From positions 1 through 15,855 of the forward strand of contig JBDSOC010000186.1 in the NCBI GenBank assembly GCA_039915085.1: a DNA stretch of 15,855 nucleotides, given 5' to 3'. Below are positions 1-7,686 of the stretch, in pieces (position 1 is the stretch's first letter; every line of letters starts with the position of its first letter). A program made the position numbers and the translations under genes. The notes under the pieces are model-generated. The model was not told where the DNA came from. It saw only the letters and a list, made by a program, of their open reading frames with translations, and ran no database searches. The stretch is from JACMLD01 sp039915085 (GTDB lineage: Bacteria; Bacteroidota; Bacteroidia; Chitinophagales; Chitinophagaceae).

Positions 1-268
1 CATAATTTTTGTAAATAATATCCAGCTTCTGGGCATTCCTGGTGCCGGTACTGGCGGCAGTGATGGAAGTTTCGTATTTATTAACCGCCTCGTTATAAGC
101 CTGGGGCAATATGGATGTGGCTGTGGCATTATCAGGTTTTTTGCGCAAATCATCCAGCGCAGAATAAAGCGCTTTGTCATACTGGCCATCTTCAAATAAT
201 TTTTTGGTGGATTTACAGGCGGCAAAAACAAGTATTGCGGCCAGTAGCAGGCAGGTAAAGGGTTTCAT
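1..268 (-). CDS. Putative lipoprotein, N-terminal part (runs off the left edge)
   Basis: The minus strand reads from an ATG at 268 to the window edge without a stop (89 codons visible). The N-terminus is a short basic start, a hydrophobic stretch, then VFAAC with the cysteine at residue 18, a plausible lipobox for signal peptidase II. The mature part begins with lysine-rich residues, then a helix-rich segment (residues 25-60, including FEDGQYDKAL) that looks like the first helices of a TPR-type repeat. This suggests an envelope-anchored lipoprotein, but no family is recognised and the C-terminal part is missing. It lies 254 bases downstream of the L,D-transpeptidase gene on the same strand, so it probably has its own promoter. 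The reading frame is well supported; the function is unknown. Confidence 0.75.
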   Translation of the reverse strand, partial: MKPFTCLLLAAILVFAACKSTKKLFEDGQYDKALYSALDDLRKKPDNATATSILPQAYNEAVNKYETSITAASTGTRNAQKLDIIYKNY

Positions 269-441
269 ATATCGAACTATTTTATAATGCGGGAAATTAC
301 AACAAATGCATTAAATCCATTGCAGGTTGTTTCGTCACAAAGGCCTTACACCACGGAGTTATTCACAGATATTACCAGGGCTTGTGCTACAATAATAATT
401 GGGAGAAAATATTTTTATTTGGCAGCGAAATCAACGCATTT

Positions 442-472
442 AAAATATTATTATTTAAAATAATAATGTTTT
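442..472. repeat. AT-only inverted repeat downstream of the L,D-transpeptidase gene
   Basis: Positions 442-456 and 458-472 are inverted copies with one T-G mismatch around a single central base, all A/T apart from one G. It sits between the stop of the L,D-transpeptidase gene (523) and the lipoprotein start (268), with a T run at 469-474. It could be a weak terminator or only an AT-rich palindrome. A DNA helix this AT-rich folds weakly as RNA. Confidence 0.3.
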
Positions 473-522
473 TTGTCCTGGTGTAAGCGTCCTTTACTTC
501 AGTGATTCCGGGAATGGTATTG

Positions 523-1716
523 CTAATCCGCTTCCACGTAAATGGTTTGCTTTAAACGGATGGCAATGGGTTTCTCCAGCCGGATAGCAGGCGACCATGC
601 CGGCATTGCTTCAAACCTTTCGATAATTAAATTATTCATTTCATTGCTGGCTCCCCTTAATACTTTTGGAAGGATAACCTTTCCTTCTCTTGTTACAACA
701 TACTCAACAGTAATAAATGTTTTCTTTTGATCAACGGGCAGCATGGTTACCAGTTCTTTTGACAGATCATCCAGGAATTTTTGAAAAGCTTCTGCCCCGC
801 CCTGATACACCGGTAATTTATTTACTGAATTCACCAGTTCGGTTTCATCAAATTTTACAGGCGTAGCTTCTTTGCGTTTTACAATTTTTACTTCAGGTTT
901 CAGGCCTTCTATGGCAAGTTTTACATCTTCTCCGAATACATATTCTCCCTGCTCATTTACCATAATTACCGGCAGGTTCTTATGTTTTTCAAAATAATAA
1001 AACACCTGCCTTAATTTATCGGCCATCTTTTTATAATCTGGAAAATCTTTTACATATTTGGCCAGGTAATCATTGCTGCGGCCGCTTTTAAATGAAACCG
1101 GGAAAATATGAACGGGTATAAAATCTTCGCCCAGGTTTTTTGCCTGTGTTGCCAGTATGTACAATTCTTCAATCTGTGTATCTGTAATGGGAATGCAGCC
1201 CGTGGTTACACAACTACCATGTATATAAATATCGCCCCCCGGTTGTAAAGAATCGCTCAGCATTCTGTCAGACGCATTGGGATAATTTAACCCAAGTGAA
1301 AGATGGTAATTGCTCCGGGGATTAAATTCGTTGATATAATAAAAACCTTCCGGTACCTGGTAGTCGCCGGCCATTCTTTTGGGGCCCAGGGTACCTGCCA
1401 GCGCACAAACTTTATAGGTCTTGAATAATTTAAAAGGATCGTTTTTTTCCTGTTTAACCCACACTTCCAGCTGGCTGTCGTATTTAAAAGAACGGATATA
1501 AATGTATTTGGCGGGCCAGGCCAGTTTTTTCTCCTCAAATTGCTTTATAAGAGTATCCTCTTTGCGCTTCAGGGCTTCATTAAAAACGGGAAATGATCGT
1601 TGGTAATTGACGAAATTAAAATCCGGGGCCGAATTTTGTGCTCCTGCAGCGCAGAAAACACCCATCAAAACCATAAAAACAGCAAATCTTATCATAGGCC
1701 ATAATCTGTCTTTCAT
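523..1716 (-). CDS. L,D-transpeptidase (YafK/DpaA type) with C-terminal TonB-C-like domain
   Basis: Secreted cell-wall enzyme of 397 residues. Residues 1-26 form a Sec signal (hydrophobic MIRFAVFMVLMGVFCAAGA, likely cleaved near AQ). Residues about 70-210 match the YkuD fold of the YafK/DpaA branch: LGPKRMAGDYQVPEGFYYI (110-128), a YHLSLGLNYPNASDR stretch (137-151), and the active-site motif with H166-G167 and GCIPIT including the catalytic cysteine C174. Members of this family make or cut L,D-linkages at meso-diaminopimelate in peptidoglycan. Residues about 288-397 look like a TonB C-terminal domain: PVYQGGAEAFQKFL (302-315), EYVVTREGKV (338-347), and MPAWSPA followed by a basic IRLKQTIYV end. 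YafK proteins usually lack this extension. ATG at 1716 precedes the signal directly. Domain calls are by eye; the transpeptidase part is firm, the TonB-C part fairly so. Confidence 0.87.
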   Translation of the reverse strand: MKDRLWPMIRFAVFMVLMGVFCAAGAQNSAPDFNFVNYQRSFPVFNEALKRKEDTLIKQFEEKKLAWPAKYIYIRSFKYDSQLEVWVKQEKNDPFKLFKTYKVCALAGTLGPKRMAGDYQVPEGFYYINEFNPRSNYHLSLGLNYPNASDRMLSDSLQPGGDIYIHGSCVTTGCIPITDTQIEELYILATQAKNLGEDFIPVHIFPVSFKSGRSNDYLAKYVKDFPDYKKMADKLRQVFYYFEKHKNLPVIMVNEQGEYVFGEDVKLAIEGLKPEVKIVKRKEATPVKFDETELVNSVNKLPVYQGGAEAFQKFLDDLSKELVTMLPVDQKKTFITVEYVVTREGKVILPKVLRGASNEMNNLIIERFEAMPAWSPAIRLEKPIAIRLKQTIYVEAD

Positions 1717-1804
1717 AAAAACGGATATACAAGTAAATTATTACCGCCGCATAGCAAGAATGGCGTTAAAATTAGCACAATGGAACTGCAAAAATTAAAC
1801 CAGC

Positions 1805-1821
1805 TATCCACGGGTGTGGAA
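1805..1821. repeat. Small hairpin between the L,D-transpeptidase and hpd genes
   Basis: TCCAC (1807-1811) and GTGGA (1816-1820) pair over a GGGT loop, next to a locally GC-rich patch (1822-1845) in an AT-rich gap. The minus-strand arm TTTTCCACA differs by one base from a DnaA box (TTATCCACA), but there is only one copy. The role is unknown. Confidence 0.25.
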
Positions 1822-1904
1822 AACGGGCGGCGCGGACACGAAACCAGGAATTTCTAATTAATAATCAGTCTTTTATGCTGTTTATTGCAATCCATCTAAG
1901 ATTT

Positions 1905-1954
1905 GGGGATGGTTAAGATCAGCCCTGATTAAATGACCCTGATCCCAATTCCCC
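1905..1954 (-). terminator. Nested inverted repeat just after hpd, possible terminator
   Basis: GATCAG (1917-1922) pairs with CTGATC (1939-1944), and outer GGGGA (1905-1909) with TCCCC (1950-1954). The structure ends 4 bases from the hpd stop codon at 1959, where a terminator would be expected. No T run follows on the minus strand, so an intrinsic terminator is uncertain. Confidence 0.3.
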
Positions 1955-1958
1955 GGCG

Positions 1959-3089
1959 CTACAAATTGCCCCTCGCCTCCTGCTCTTGCTCAATGGCTTC
2001 GAACAAAGCCTTAAAATTGCCCTTTCCAAAACTTTTCGCCCCCTTGCGCTGAATAATTTCAAAAAACAGGGTAGGCCTGTCTTCTACGGGCTTACTGAAT
2101 ATTTGCAACAGGTAACCTTCATCGTCACGGTCAACCAGAATGCCCAGTTCTTTCAAGGGCGCCAAATCTTCGTCAATATGCCCTATGCGGCTCAGCAAAT
2201 CATCATAATAAGATGATGGGATCTTCAAAAATTCCACTCCACGGTTTTGCAAATCAGTCACTGTTTCCACGATATTATTGGTGGCCAGCGCCACATGCTG
2301 GCAACCCTCGCCATTATAAAAATCCAGGTATTCTTCCACCTGGCTTTTTTTCTTTCCTTCTGCCGGTTCATTGATGGGAAATTTCACAAAACCGTTTCCA
2401 TTGCTCATCACCTTGCTCATCAGCGCAGAATATTCGGTTGAAATATCATTGTCATCAAAACTTAAAATATTCCGAAAGCCCATTACCTGCTCATAAAATT
2501 TCACCCATGGGTTCATCTGGTTCCAGCCAACATTACCTACACAATGATCCACATACTGCAAACCGGTTGACGGCGGATTATAAGCAGTTACCCATTCCCG
2601 GTAGCCGGGCAGAAATACGCCTGTATAATTCTTTCGCTCCACAAATACATGTACGGTATCACCATAAATATGAATGCCACTTAAAACAACTTCACCGGAT
2701 TCATCTTTTATTATTACCGGTGCCATGTATTCTTTTGCCCCCCTGCTGGTTGTTTCTTTCCAGGCACCTGCTGCATCCTCCACTTTTAACGCGATCACCT
2801 TTACACCATCACCATGTTTATTAATATGGTCTGCCATTTCATTGCCGCTGCGCAATGGCGTAGTAAATACAAATGTGAGTTTGTTTTGTCTTACTGCATA
2901 GCTGGCTTTTTCTTTTACTCCGGTCTCAGGACCGGCATAGGCAAGACTCTGGAAACCAAAAGCCGTTTTATAAAAATGTGCCGCCTGTTTGGCATTACCC
3001 ACATAAAATTCTACATAGTCTGTTCCCTCCAAGGGTAAAAAATCTTCCTGCAGTGCTGGTGTATTATTAATGGTTTGTATGGCAGACAT
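1959..3089 (-). CDS. hpd: 4-hydroxyphenylpyruvate dioxygenase
   Basis: Fe(II)-dependent cytosolic dioxygenase that converts 4-hydroxyphenylpyruvate to homogentisate in tyrosine catabolism. From the ATG at 3089 the protein is 376 residues, the usual length. Two vicinal-oxygen-chelate halves are visible: an N-terminal half starting GTDYVEFYVGNAKQAAHFY, and a catalytic half with the three iron ligands, H182 in VDHCVGN, H265 in EGCQHVAL and E344 in FFEIIQR. The C-terminal GNFKALFEAIE segment is the family's closing helix. An in-frame ATG at 3131 would add 14 residues (MLNGIPNAHY...) that do not resemble the family, so 3089 is preferred; an A-rich stretch precedes it. No homogentisate dioxygenase or fumarylacetoacetase gene lies in the window, so the rest of the pathway must be elsewhere. 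It is divergent from purK. Confidence 0.96.
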   Translation of the reverse strand: MSAIQTINNTPALQEDFLPLEGTDYVEFYVGNAKQAAHFYKTAFGFQSLAYAGPETGVKEKASYAVRQNKLTFVFTTPLRSGNEMADHINKHGDGVKVIALKVEDAAGAWKETTSRGAKEYMAPVIIKDESGEVVLSGIHIYGDTVHVFVERKNYTGVFLPGYREWVTAYNPPSTGLQYVDHCVGNVGWNQMNPWVKFYEQVMGFRNILSFDDNDISTEYSALMSKVMSNGNGFVKFPINEPAEGKKKSQVEEYLDFYNGEGCQHVALATNNIVETVTDLQNRGVEFLKIPSSYYDDLLSRIGHIDEDLAPLKELGILVDRDDEGYLLQIFSKPVEDRPTLFFEIIQRKGAKSFGKGNFKALFEAIEQEQEARGNL

Positions 3090-3131
3090 AATTGTTTTTT
3101 TGTAATGAGCATTTGGAATTCCATTCAGCAT

Positions 3132-3420
3132 TCTTGCGTCGCACCCTTGTGCCGTATGGCTTTATTCAGCAGCCTGGGATAATTAAAAAAACCTATACCT
3201 TTTTAACTCCACTGAGTAATTGACATCGGATCCATTGCCAGCGATTCTATCAGCAGCACATAGTTCAGGCGCTTATCATTAAACATTTTATGAGGATAAT
3301 CTGGCCGCATAATTTCCCTTTTGCAGAAGAATACGAAGGTAGAAAATTACTTTAAACATATAGCACGGTTTTTACCAGTTACCACCGTCTTAGCTTATTT
3401 TTACCGTATAAAGAGAATAT
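3132..3420. other. Divergent intergenic region between hpd and purK
   Basis: Apart from the small ORF at 3203-3310, this stretch holds the 5' regions of two divergent genes. No exact TAnnTTTG box was found for either. A GC-rich segment at 3131-3160 contains an imperfect palindrome (GCCGTATGGC). No RNA gene or clear operator is seen. Confidence 0.4.
3203..3310 (-). CDS. Possible 35-residue small ORF upstream of hpd
   Basis: An ATG at 3310 opens a 35-codon frame ending with TAA at 3203, lying 113 bases ahead of the hpd start on the same strand. The peptide begins MRPDYPHKMFNDKRLNY and ends SLAMDPMSITQWS. Its composition looks protein-like, with no low complexity, and AAAAGGGAA lies just before the ATG. 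A TACCTTCG stretch at 3334-3341 (minus) is one base from the Bacteroidota -7 box, but no -33 element is seen. It could be a leader peptide, a tiny gene, a gene remnant or chance. No homologue is recognised. Confidence 0.3.
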   Translation of the reverse strand: MRPDYPHKMFNDKRLNYVLLIESLAMDPMSITQWS

Positions 3421-4542
3421 ATGCAAAAAGCAGGGATCCTGGGCGGCGGACAGTTGGGAAGAATGTTATTACAGGCAGCAGCTAATTACCCGGTGGAAAC
3501 ATTTTTAATGGAAAACGATCCAGAATGCCCGGCAGCACATCTGTGCCATCATTTTACACAAGGCGATATCCGCAATTTTGACGACGTATATAATTTTGGA
3601 AAAGGGCTCAATTCCATTACCATTGAAATTGAAAGCGTAAATGAAGATGCCCTGGAAAAATTGGAAAGCGAAGGCGTAAAAGTATTTCCCAAACCATCGG
3701 CACTGCGCATTATAAAAAACAAAATACTGCAAAAGCAATTTTACAAAGACCACCAGTTGCCAACAGCACCCTATGTAATCACCAAAAATTTACATGAACT
3801 GAATAACCAGCAAATATTTTTGCCGGCTGTGCATAAAATAGCAGAAGGTGGATACGATGGGCGTGGCGTACAGGTTATCAGGAAAAAAGAAGACATCAGC
3901 AAAGGATTTGATGCGCCTGCTATACTGGAAAAGATGATTGAGATACAAAAAGAAATAGCACAGATTGTTGCTATCAATGAAAAAGGAGAAACTGCCCTCT
4001 ACCCTGCTGTTGATATGGTTTTTAATAAAGACCTTAACCTGCTGGATTACCAGATAAGTCCTGCAGATATACCCGATAAAGCCTGCTGGAAAATAGAGGC
4101 CATTGCCATCACTCTCGTAAAAAACCTGAAAAGTCCCGGCATTTTTGCAGTAGAATTTTTTATTGACAGGAATGGTGAAGTATATGTAAATGAAACAGCG
4201 CCCCGCGTACACAATAGCGGTCACCATACCATAGAAGGCAATTACAGTTCACAATTTGATATGCTCTGGCGCATTATGCTTGGCTATCCGCTTGGCAACA
4301 CCGATCATATTTTACCTGCTGCCATTGTAAACTTGCTGGGTGCAGAGGGATGTGAAGGTGATGCAAAATATGATGGCATTAATGAAGTGCTGGGAATGGA
4401 CAATGTATTTGTGCATATTTATGGAAAGAAAACAACCAAAGCCGGCCGTAAAATGGGCCACATTACTATACTCAGCAATGAAAAGCAGGAGCTAACCCAC
4501 AAAGCGCATACCATCAGGCGAACGATCAAGGTAATTGTATAA
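3421..4542 (+). CDS. purK: 5-(carboxyamino)imidazole ribonucleotide synthase (PurK)
   Basis: Cytosolic ATP-grasp enzyme of de novo purine synthesis: it couples ATP and bicarbonate to aminoimidazole ribonucleotide, giving N5-CAIR, the substrate of PurE. The 373-residue length is normal. The N-terminal nucleotide-binding fold carries GILGGGQLGRML (5-16). The ATP-grasp core follows, with the flexible glycine-rich EGGYDGRGVQVI (142-153), the EKMIEIQKEIAQIVA strand (170-184), and the metal and product site VNETAPRVHNSGHHTIE (256-272). The C-terminal lid has YGKKTTKAGRKMGHITI (334-350). The start at 3421 gives the canonical N-terminus. PurE is usually a neighbour or partner but is not in this window; the gene appears monocistronic, facing the TonB receptor gene convergently. 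Confidence 0.97.
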   Translation: MQKAGILGGGQLGRMLLQAAANYPVETFLMENDPECPAAHLCHHFTQGDIRNFDDVYNFGKGLNSITIEIESVNEDALEKLESEGVKVFPKPSALRIIKNKILQKQFYKDHQLPTAPYVITKNLHELNNQQIFLPAVHKIAEGGYDGRGVQVIRKKEDISKGFDAPAILEKMIEIQKEIAQIVAINEKGETALYPAVDMVFNKDLNLLDYQISPADIPDKACWKIEAIAITLVKNLKSPGIFAVEFFIDRNGEVYVNETAPRVHNSGHHTIEGNYSSQFDMLWRIMLGYPLGNTDHILPAAIVNLLGAEGCEGDAKYDGINEVLGMDNVFVHIYGKKTTKAGRKMGHITILSNEKQELTHKAHTIRRTIKVIV

Positions 4543-4706
4543 TTGCTGATCTTTGGATTTTGTGAATGGTTGCGCAGGCTCCCCAAAAGTGATTTCAATA
4601 CCAAATGATTTTAGCCATCATCACCGGTTGTTTCCACTATTCTGCCAGCTTACTCCATGTCTAGCTTAGCGCGCACCTCCAATGCATGATCCTTTAATCT
4701 CTTACC

Positions 4707-7091
4707 TTAAAAATGAAAGTTATAAGTAATAGCAGGTATTACAGGAAATAATGATACCTGGCGGGCTTCTACCTTTAGCGTATTATCGTAAGGGCTACCG
4801 GTTTGATCAAAATAAATAAAATAAGGATTGGCGCGGCTGTAAAGATTATAAATACTAAATACCCAACTGCCCTGCACCTTCTTTTTGCGTTTGGGTATGG
4901 GTGTATAGGTGGCGGCAAAATCAAGACGGTGATAGGCAGGAAGACGATACTGGTTGACCTTACTGTATTCCTGGGTTAATACACCACCAATAATATAAAA
5001 ACGTTCTGGTAATGTAGTAGCGTTGCCGGTTCCATATACAAATACTGCGGAGAGTTTCCATTTTTTATTCAGTTCATAAGTTGCAACTATAGAAAGGTCA
5101 TGGCGCCTGTCGTATTTTGCAAAATATTGTTCACCACCATTCAGCTGCGGAAATTTGCGATAGGTCCAGCTTAATGTATAACCCAGCCAACCGGTTAACC
5201 GTCCTTTATTTTTGCCGATGTATACTTCGGCTCCATAGCTCCAGCCTTTTCCAAAAACAAATTGTTTCTCAGGGTCAGACAGGGAAGGCGTATATCCTTC
5301 TTTGTATTCAATCTGGTTGCGCATGTCTTTGTAGTAAACTTCCAGTGATGTTTCGTAGGTATTATCTTTAAAATTTTTGAAAACGCCAGCCGCATATTGC
5401 CACGCTATCTGCGGTTGTACATAATAGGTACTTGGCACCCATAAATCTGTTGGCAGTGTAGATCCTGCATTGCTAACAAGGTGTATATACTGCAGGTTCC
5501 TTGTTACTGCCGCTTTTAAAGATGTCTGATCGTTGATAGCATACCGCAGGGTAATGCGTGGTTCCAGTCCGCCATACGTTTTTACCTTGTCTCCCCTGCC
5601 ATACCTGGTGCTGTCTAATTTATTGCCATTGGCGTCTTCGGTATATTTTGTATAAGGCCCTACCTGCATAAAGCTGCTGTAGCGAAGCCCCAGGTTAAGC
5701 TTTAGTTTATCACTCAGTTCCCAATCATCCTGCAGGTATAAAGCAGCTTCATTTGCATATTTGTTATTTGCATTGTTGGGTGTAAACTGGGTACTATCCT
5801 GGTTGCCGCTTAGTACGTTGGGTGTGAATGTATGGTGGGTGTACAGTCCGCCGAATTTAATCTTATGCTGCGGCGCAGGATAATAATCAAAATCTACTTT
5901 CCCATTAAGATCTTTTATACCTGAAGCAAGCTTTATGTTGAAATTATTCTGAGAAGCATTAAAAGAAAAATTGTATTTGTTGTACACCAGGGTAGTATTG
6001 GCAAATAAGCGCTGGTTAAAAACATGGTTCCACCGTAATGTGGCTGTAGCATTTCCCCACGGTATATTGGCGCTGAAAGAACGGCGGCTGTTCCTGAAAT
6101 CAAAAACATCTTTTCCAAAATAACCGCTGAGGTAAAGCCTGTCTTTTTCCGAAATTTTATAATTCACTTTTGTGTTAAGATCATAAAAATAATAGCCTGA
6201 ACCTGAAAACTCGCTGCTTTTTGGTATAAATGGTTTTACCAGCACATCAATATAAGTGCGCCGGGCAGAGACTATAAATGATGCTTTATCTTTTTTAATG
6301 GGCCCTTGTATAGAAAGCCTGGATGCAATTAAACCAATGCCACCGTCCACCTGGAATTTATTGACATTACCATCTTTCATGGCCACATCTAAAACAGATG
6401 ACAGCCTGCCGCCATATTGTGCCGGCATACCACCTTTAATAAGGGTCACATTTTTTATAGCGTCCGAATTAAATATAGAAAAGAACCCAAACAAATGACC
6501 GGTATTATACACTACTGCATCATCTAATATGATCAGGTTTTGATCGGGCCCACCCCCACGTACATAAAGTCCCGTATTGCCTTCACCGGCGTTGCGGATG
6601 CCTGGTAATAATTGAAGTGTTTTTAAAAGATCAACTTCACCCAATAAAACTGGCAATGCTTTTACCCGGGCAACAGATAAATCAAACCGTCCCATTTGTG
6701 CATTCTTTACGTTTTCGTCACGGCGTTTAGCATACACAATCACTTCTTCACTGGCTGTGGCCCTGGGTGGCAATAAAAAATTGAAAGATTGGTTGGCGGA
6801 TAAGTGAACAACCAATTGCCGGCTCTGGTATCCAACAAAAGAACAGGAGACATCATAATCTCCGGCATCCAGTGTAATAGAATAAAAGCCATAGGCATTA
6901 CTGTTTACACCCCGGCCCTTCAACCCCGCCTGCAAAGTAGCTCCAATAAGTGTTTCACCGGTGAGAGAATCTTTTACGTATCCACTGATGGTAAATTTAT
7001 TCTGGGAAAAAGAAACCTGGAATATAAATAAAGTGAGGGCTAAAAAACAGTAAAGATTTTTGAAACCGGCTTTGGAACGATGATTTGGCAT
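4707..7091 (-). CDS. TonB-dependent outer-membrane receptor with carboxypeptidase-regulatory-like domain
   Basis: A 794-residue outer-membrane transporter from the ATG at 7091; an upstream in-frame GTG at 7103 adds four residues and is less likely. A Sec signal ends near residue 30 (FQVSFSQ). Next come a carboxypeptidase-D-regulatory-like domain (about 33-115: ISGYVKDSLTGETLIGAT, then YGFYSITLDAGDYDV) and a plug domain (about 130-245) with LPGIRNAGEGNTGLYVRGG, DQNLIILDD, VYNTGHLFGFFSIFNSDAI and GGMPAQYGGRLSSVLDV. The rest is a beta-barrel with aromatic-rich strands, closing in ...AITYNFHF with a terminal phenylalanine as barrel proteins need. No SusD-like partner gene follows, so this is not a SusCD pair. 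The substrate (siderophore, peptide, glycan or other) cannot be told from sequence. No recognisable regulator is adjacent. Confidence 0.93.
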   Translation of the reverse strand: MPNHRSKAGFKNLYCFLALTLFIFQVSFSQNKFTISGYVKDSLTGETLIGATLQAGLKGRGVNSNAYGFYSITLDAGDYDVSCSFVGYQSRQLVVHLSANQSFNFLLPPRATASEEVIVYAKRRDENVKNAQMGRFDLSVARVKALPVLLGEVDLLKTLQLLPGIRNAGEGNTGLYVRGGGPDQNLIILDDAVVYNTGHLFGFFSIFNSDAIKNVTLIKGGMPAQYGGRLSSVLDVAMKDGNVNKFQVDGGIGLIASRLSIQGPIKKDKASFIVSARRTYIDVLVKPFIPKSSEFSGSGYYFYDLNTKVNYKISEKDRLYLSGYFGKDVFDFRNSRRSFSANIPWGNATATLRWNHVFNQRLFANTTLVYNKYNFSFNASQNNFNIKLASGIKDLNGKVDFDYYPAPQHKIKFGGLYTHHTFTPNVLSGNQDSTQFTPNNANNKYANEAALYLQDDWELSDKLKLNLGLRYSSFMQVGPYTKYTEDANGNKLDSTRYGRGDKVKTYGGLEPRITLRYAINDQTSLKAAVTRNLQYIHLVSNAGSTLPTDLWVPSTYYVQPQIAWQYAAGVFKNFKDNTYETSLEVYYKDMRNQIEYKEGYTPSLSDPEKQFVFGKGWSYGAEVYIGKNKGRLTGWLGYTLSWTYRKFPQLNGGEQYFAKYDRRHDLSIVATYELNKKWKLSAVFVYGTGNATTLPERFYIIGGVLTQEYSKVNQYRLPAYHRLDFAATYTPIPKRKKKVQGSWVFSIYNLYSRANPYFIYFDQTGSPYDNTLKVEARQVSLFPVIPAITYNFHF

Positions 7092-7130
7092 TTGTTGTGT
7101 CACTCACTTCAACTTTTGGGTAATGAGGAG

Positions 7131-7138
7131 CAAAAATA
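7131..7138 (-). promoter_or_regulatory. Bacteroidota-type -7 box ahead of the TonB receptor gene
   Basis: The minus strand carries TATTTTTG, an exact match to the TAnnTTTG -7 consensus of Bacteroidota, 39 bases before the ATG at 7091. A TTG on the minus strand (7155-7157) lies 16 bases further upstream, slightly closer than the usual 17-23, so the -33 element is only approximate. Transcription would start around 7124. Confidence 0.45.
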
Positions 7139-7220
7139 GACCAAACAGGATTAACAATAGCCGGATATTAAAATTTCTTTATTATCATTATGAAGAATCA
7201 TATAACAGGCGCTGCAGAAC

Positions 7221-7273
7221 ATAAAAAACCCCGGGTACCTAAAACCTTTAAATGTTTTTATTACCCGGGGGTT
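7221..7273 (-). terminator. Intrinsic terminator after the repeat-protein gene
   Basis: CCCCGGGTA (7229-7237) pairs perfectly with TACCCGGGG (7262-7270), with a second inner stem AAAAC (7241-7245) and GTTTT (7254-7258). Read on the minus strand, the hairpin is followed by a run of six T (7228-7223), the hallmark of a rho-independent terminator. It lies 72 bases past the stop of the 7345-7686 gene and so separates it from the TonB receptor gene. Confidence 0.85.
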
Positions 7274-7344
7274 GAAAAAAAGATATTACGTGCTGATTAT
7301 ATATTCAGGCACACAAACATTATTTTTTAATTACAAAAAATCGA

Positions 7345-7686
7345 CTACCTCATTGCAAGAAATAAAGAATCTTTTTTTGTTGATGTGTCTTTCTTTGGAA
7401 CAGTATCAATACTTGCTAAGAATGAGGAATGCTGGTTTGATGCAAATGCAATTGAGTCTTTTTTCGTTGATGTGTCTTTCTTTGGAACAGTATCCATACT
7501 TGCTAAGAAAGCGGTGTTTTCATTTGACTGAAAAGCGATTGAATCTCTCTTCTTTGTTGTGTCTTTCTTTGGAACTGTGTCCATAGATGCAACTGAATTA
7601 GCGTATACATCTGTATTGTTGCCTGCGATATAATTAACTGCAGTAAATGCGATTAATGCGCTGCCGATAATAAATAATTTTTTCAT
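7345..7686 (-). CDS. Small secreted protein with 29-residue tandem repeats
   Basis: Not a recognised family. The 113-residue product starts MKKLFIIGSALIAFTAVNYI, a Sec signal, with possible cleavage around residues 22-30. The mature part is almost wholly repeats: units of 29 residues at 33-61 and 62-90, and a truncated unit at 91-113. The first half of each unit, A-S-M/I-D-T-V-P-K-K-D-T, then T/S-T/K-K-K/R-D-S, is nearly invariant; the second half is looser (IAFxSNxxxxFL). At DNA level the conserved core recurs at 7385, 7472 and 7559, exactly 87 bp apart. The protein is basic and acidic at once, rich in Lys, Asp, Thr and Ser, with no cysteine, and probably disordered. It has its own strong terminator and lies between unrelated genes. 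Exported status is likely; function is unknown. Confidence 0.75.
   Translation of the reverse strand: MKKLFIIGSALIAFTAVNYIAGNNTDVYANSVASMDTVPKKDTTKKRDSIAFQSNENTAFLASMDTVPKKDTSTKKDSIAFASNQHSSFLASIDTVPKKDTSTKKDSLFLAMR
7382..7600. repeat. Three-copy 87-bp tandem repeat inside the secreted-protein gene
   Basis: The segment GTGTCTTTCTTTGGAAC (plus strand) occurs at 7385, 7472 and 7559, an exact period of 87 bp (29 codons). Units 1 and 2 (7382 and 7469 onward) are near-identical over about 40 bases; unit 3 differs more. The in-frame period shows growth by whole-codon duplication. Confidence 0.9.

Noticed and set aside
1807..1820. Replication origin signal (DnaA box)
   Set aside because: Only one imperfect box within a small hairpin; no cluster and no dnaA or dnaN nearby.
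2438..2824. Plus-strand 128-codon ORF opposite hpd
   Set aside because: It lies wholly within the confidently identified hpd gene and has low-complexity His/Pro/Leu content typical of an antisense frame.
7272..7586. Plus-strand 104-codon ORF with repeated MCLSLEQYPYLLRK-like units
   Set aside because: It is the antisense image of the 29-residue repeat gene, which has a signal peptide, codon-periodic repeats and a terminator on its own strand.
7382..7600. CRISPR-like array
   Set aside because: The repeats are direct, 87 bp apart, lie in frame within a coding gene and have no unique spacers between identical short repeats.
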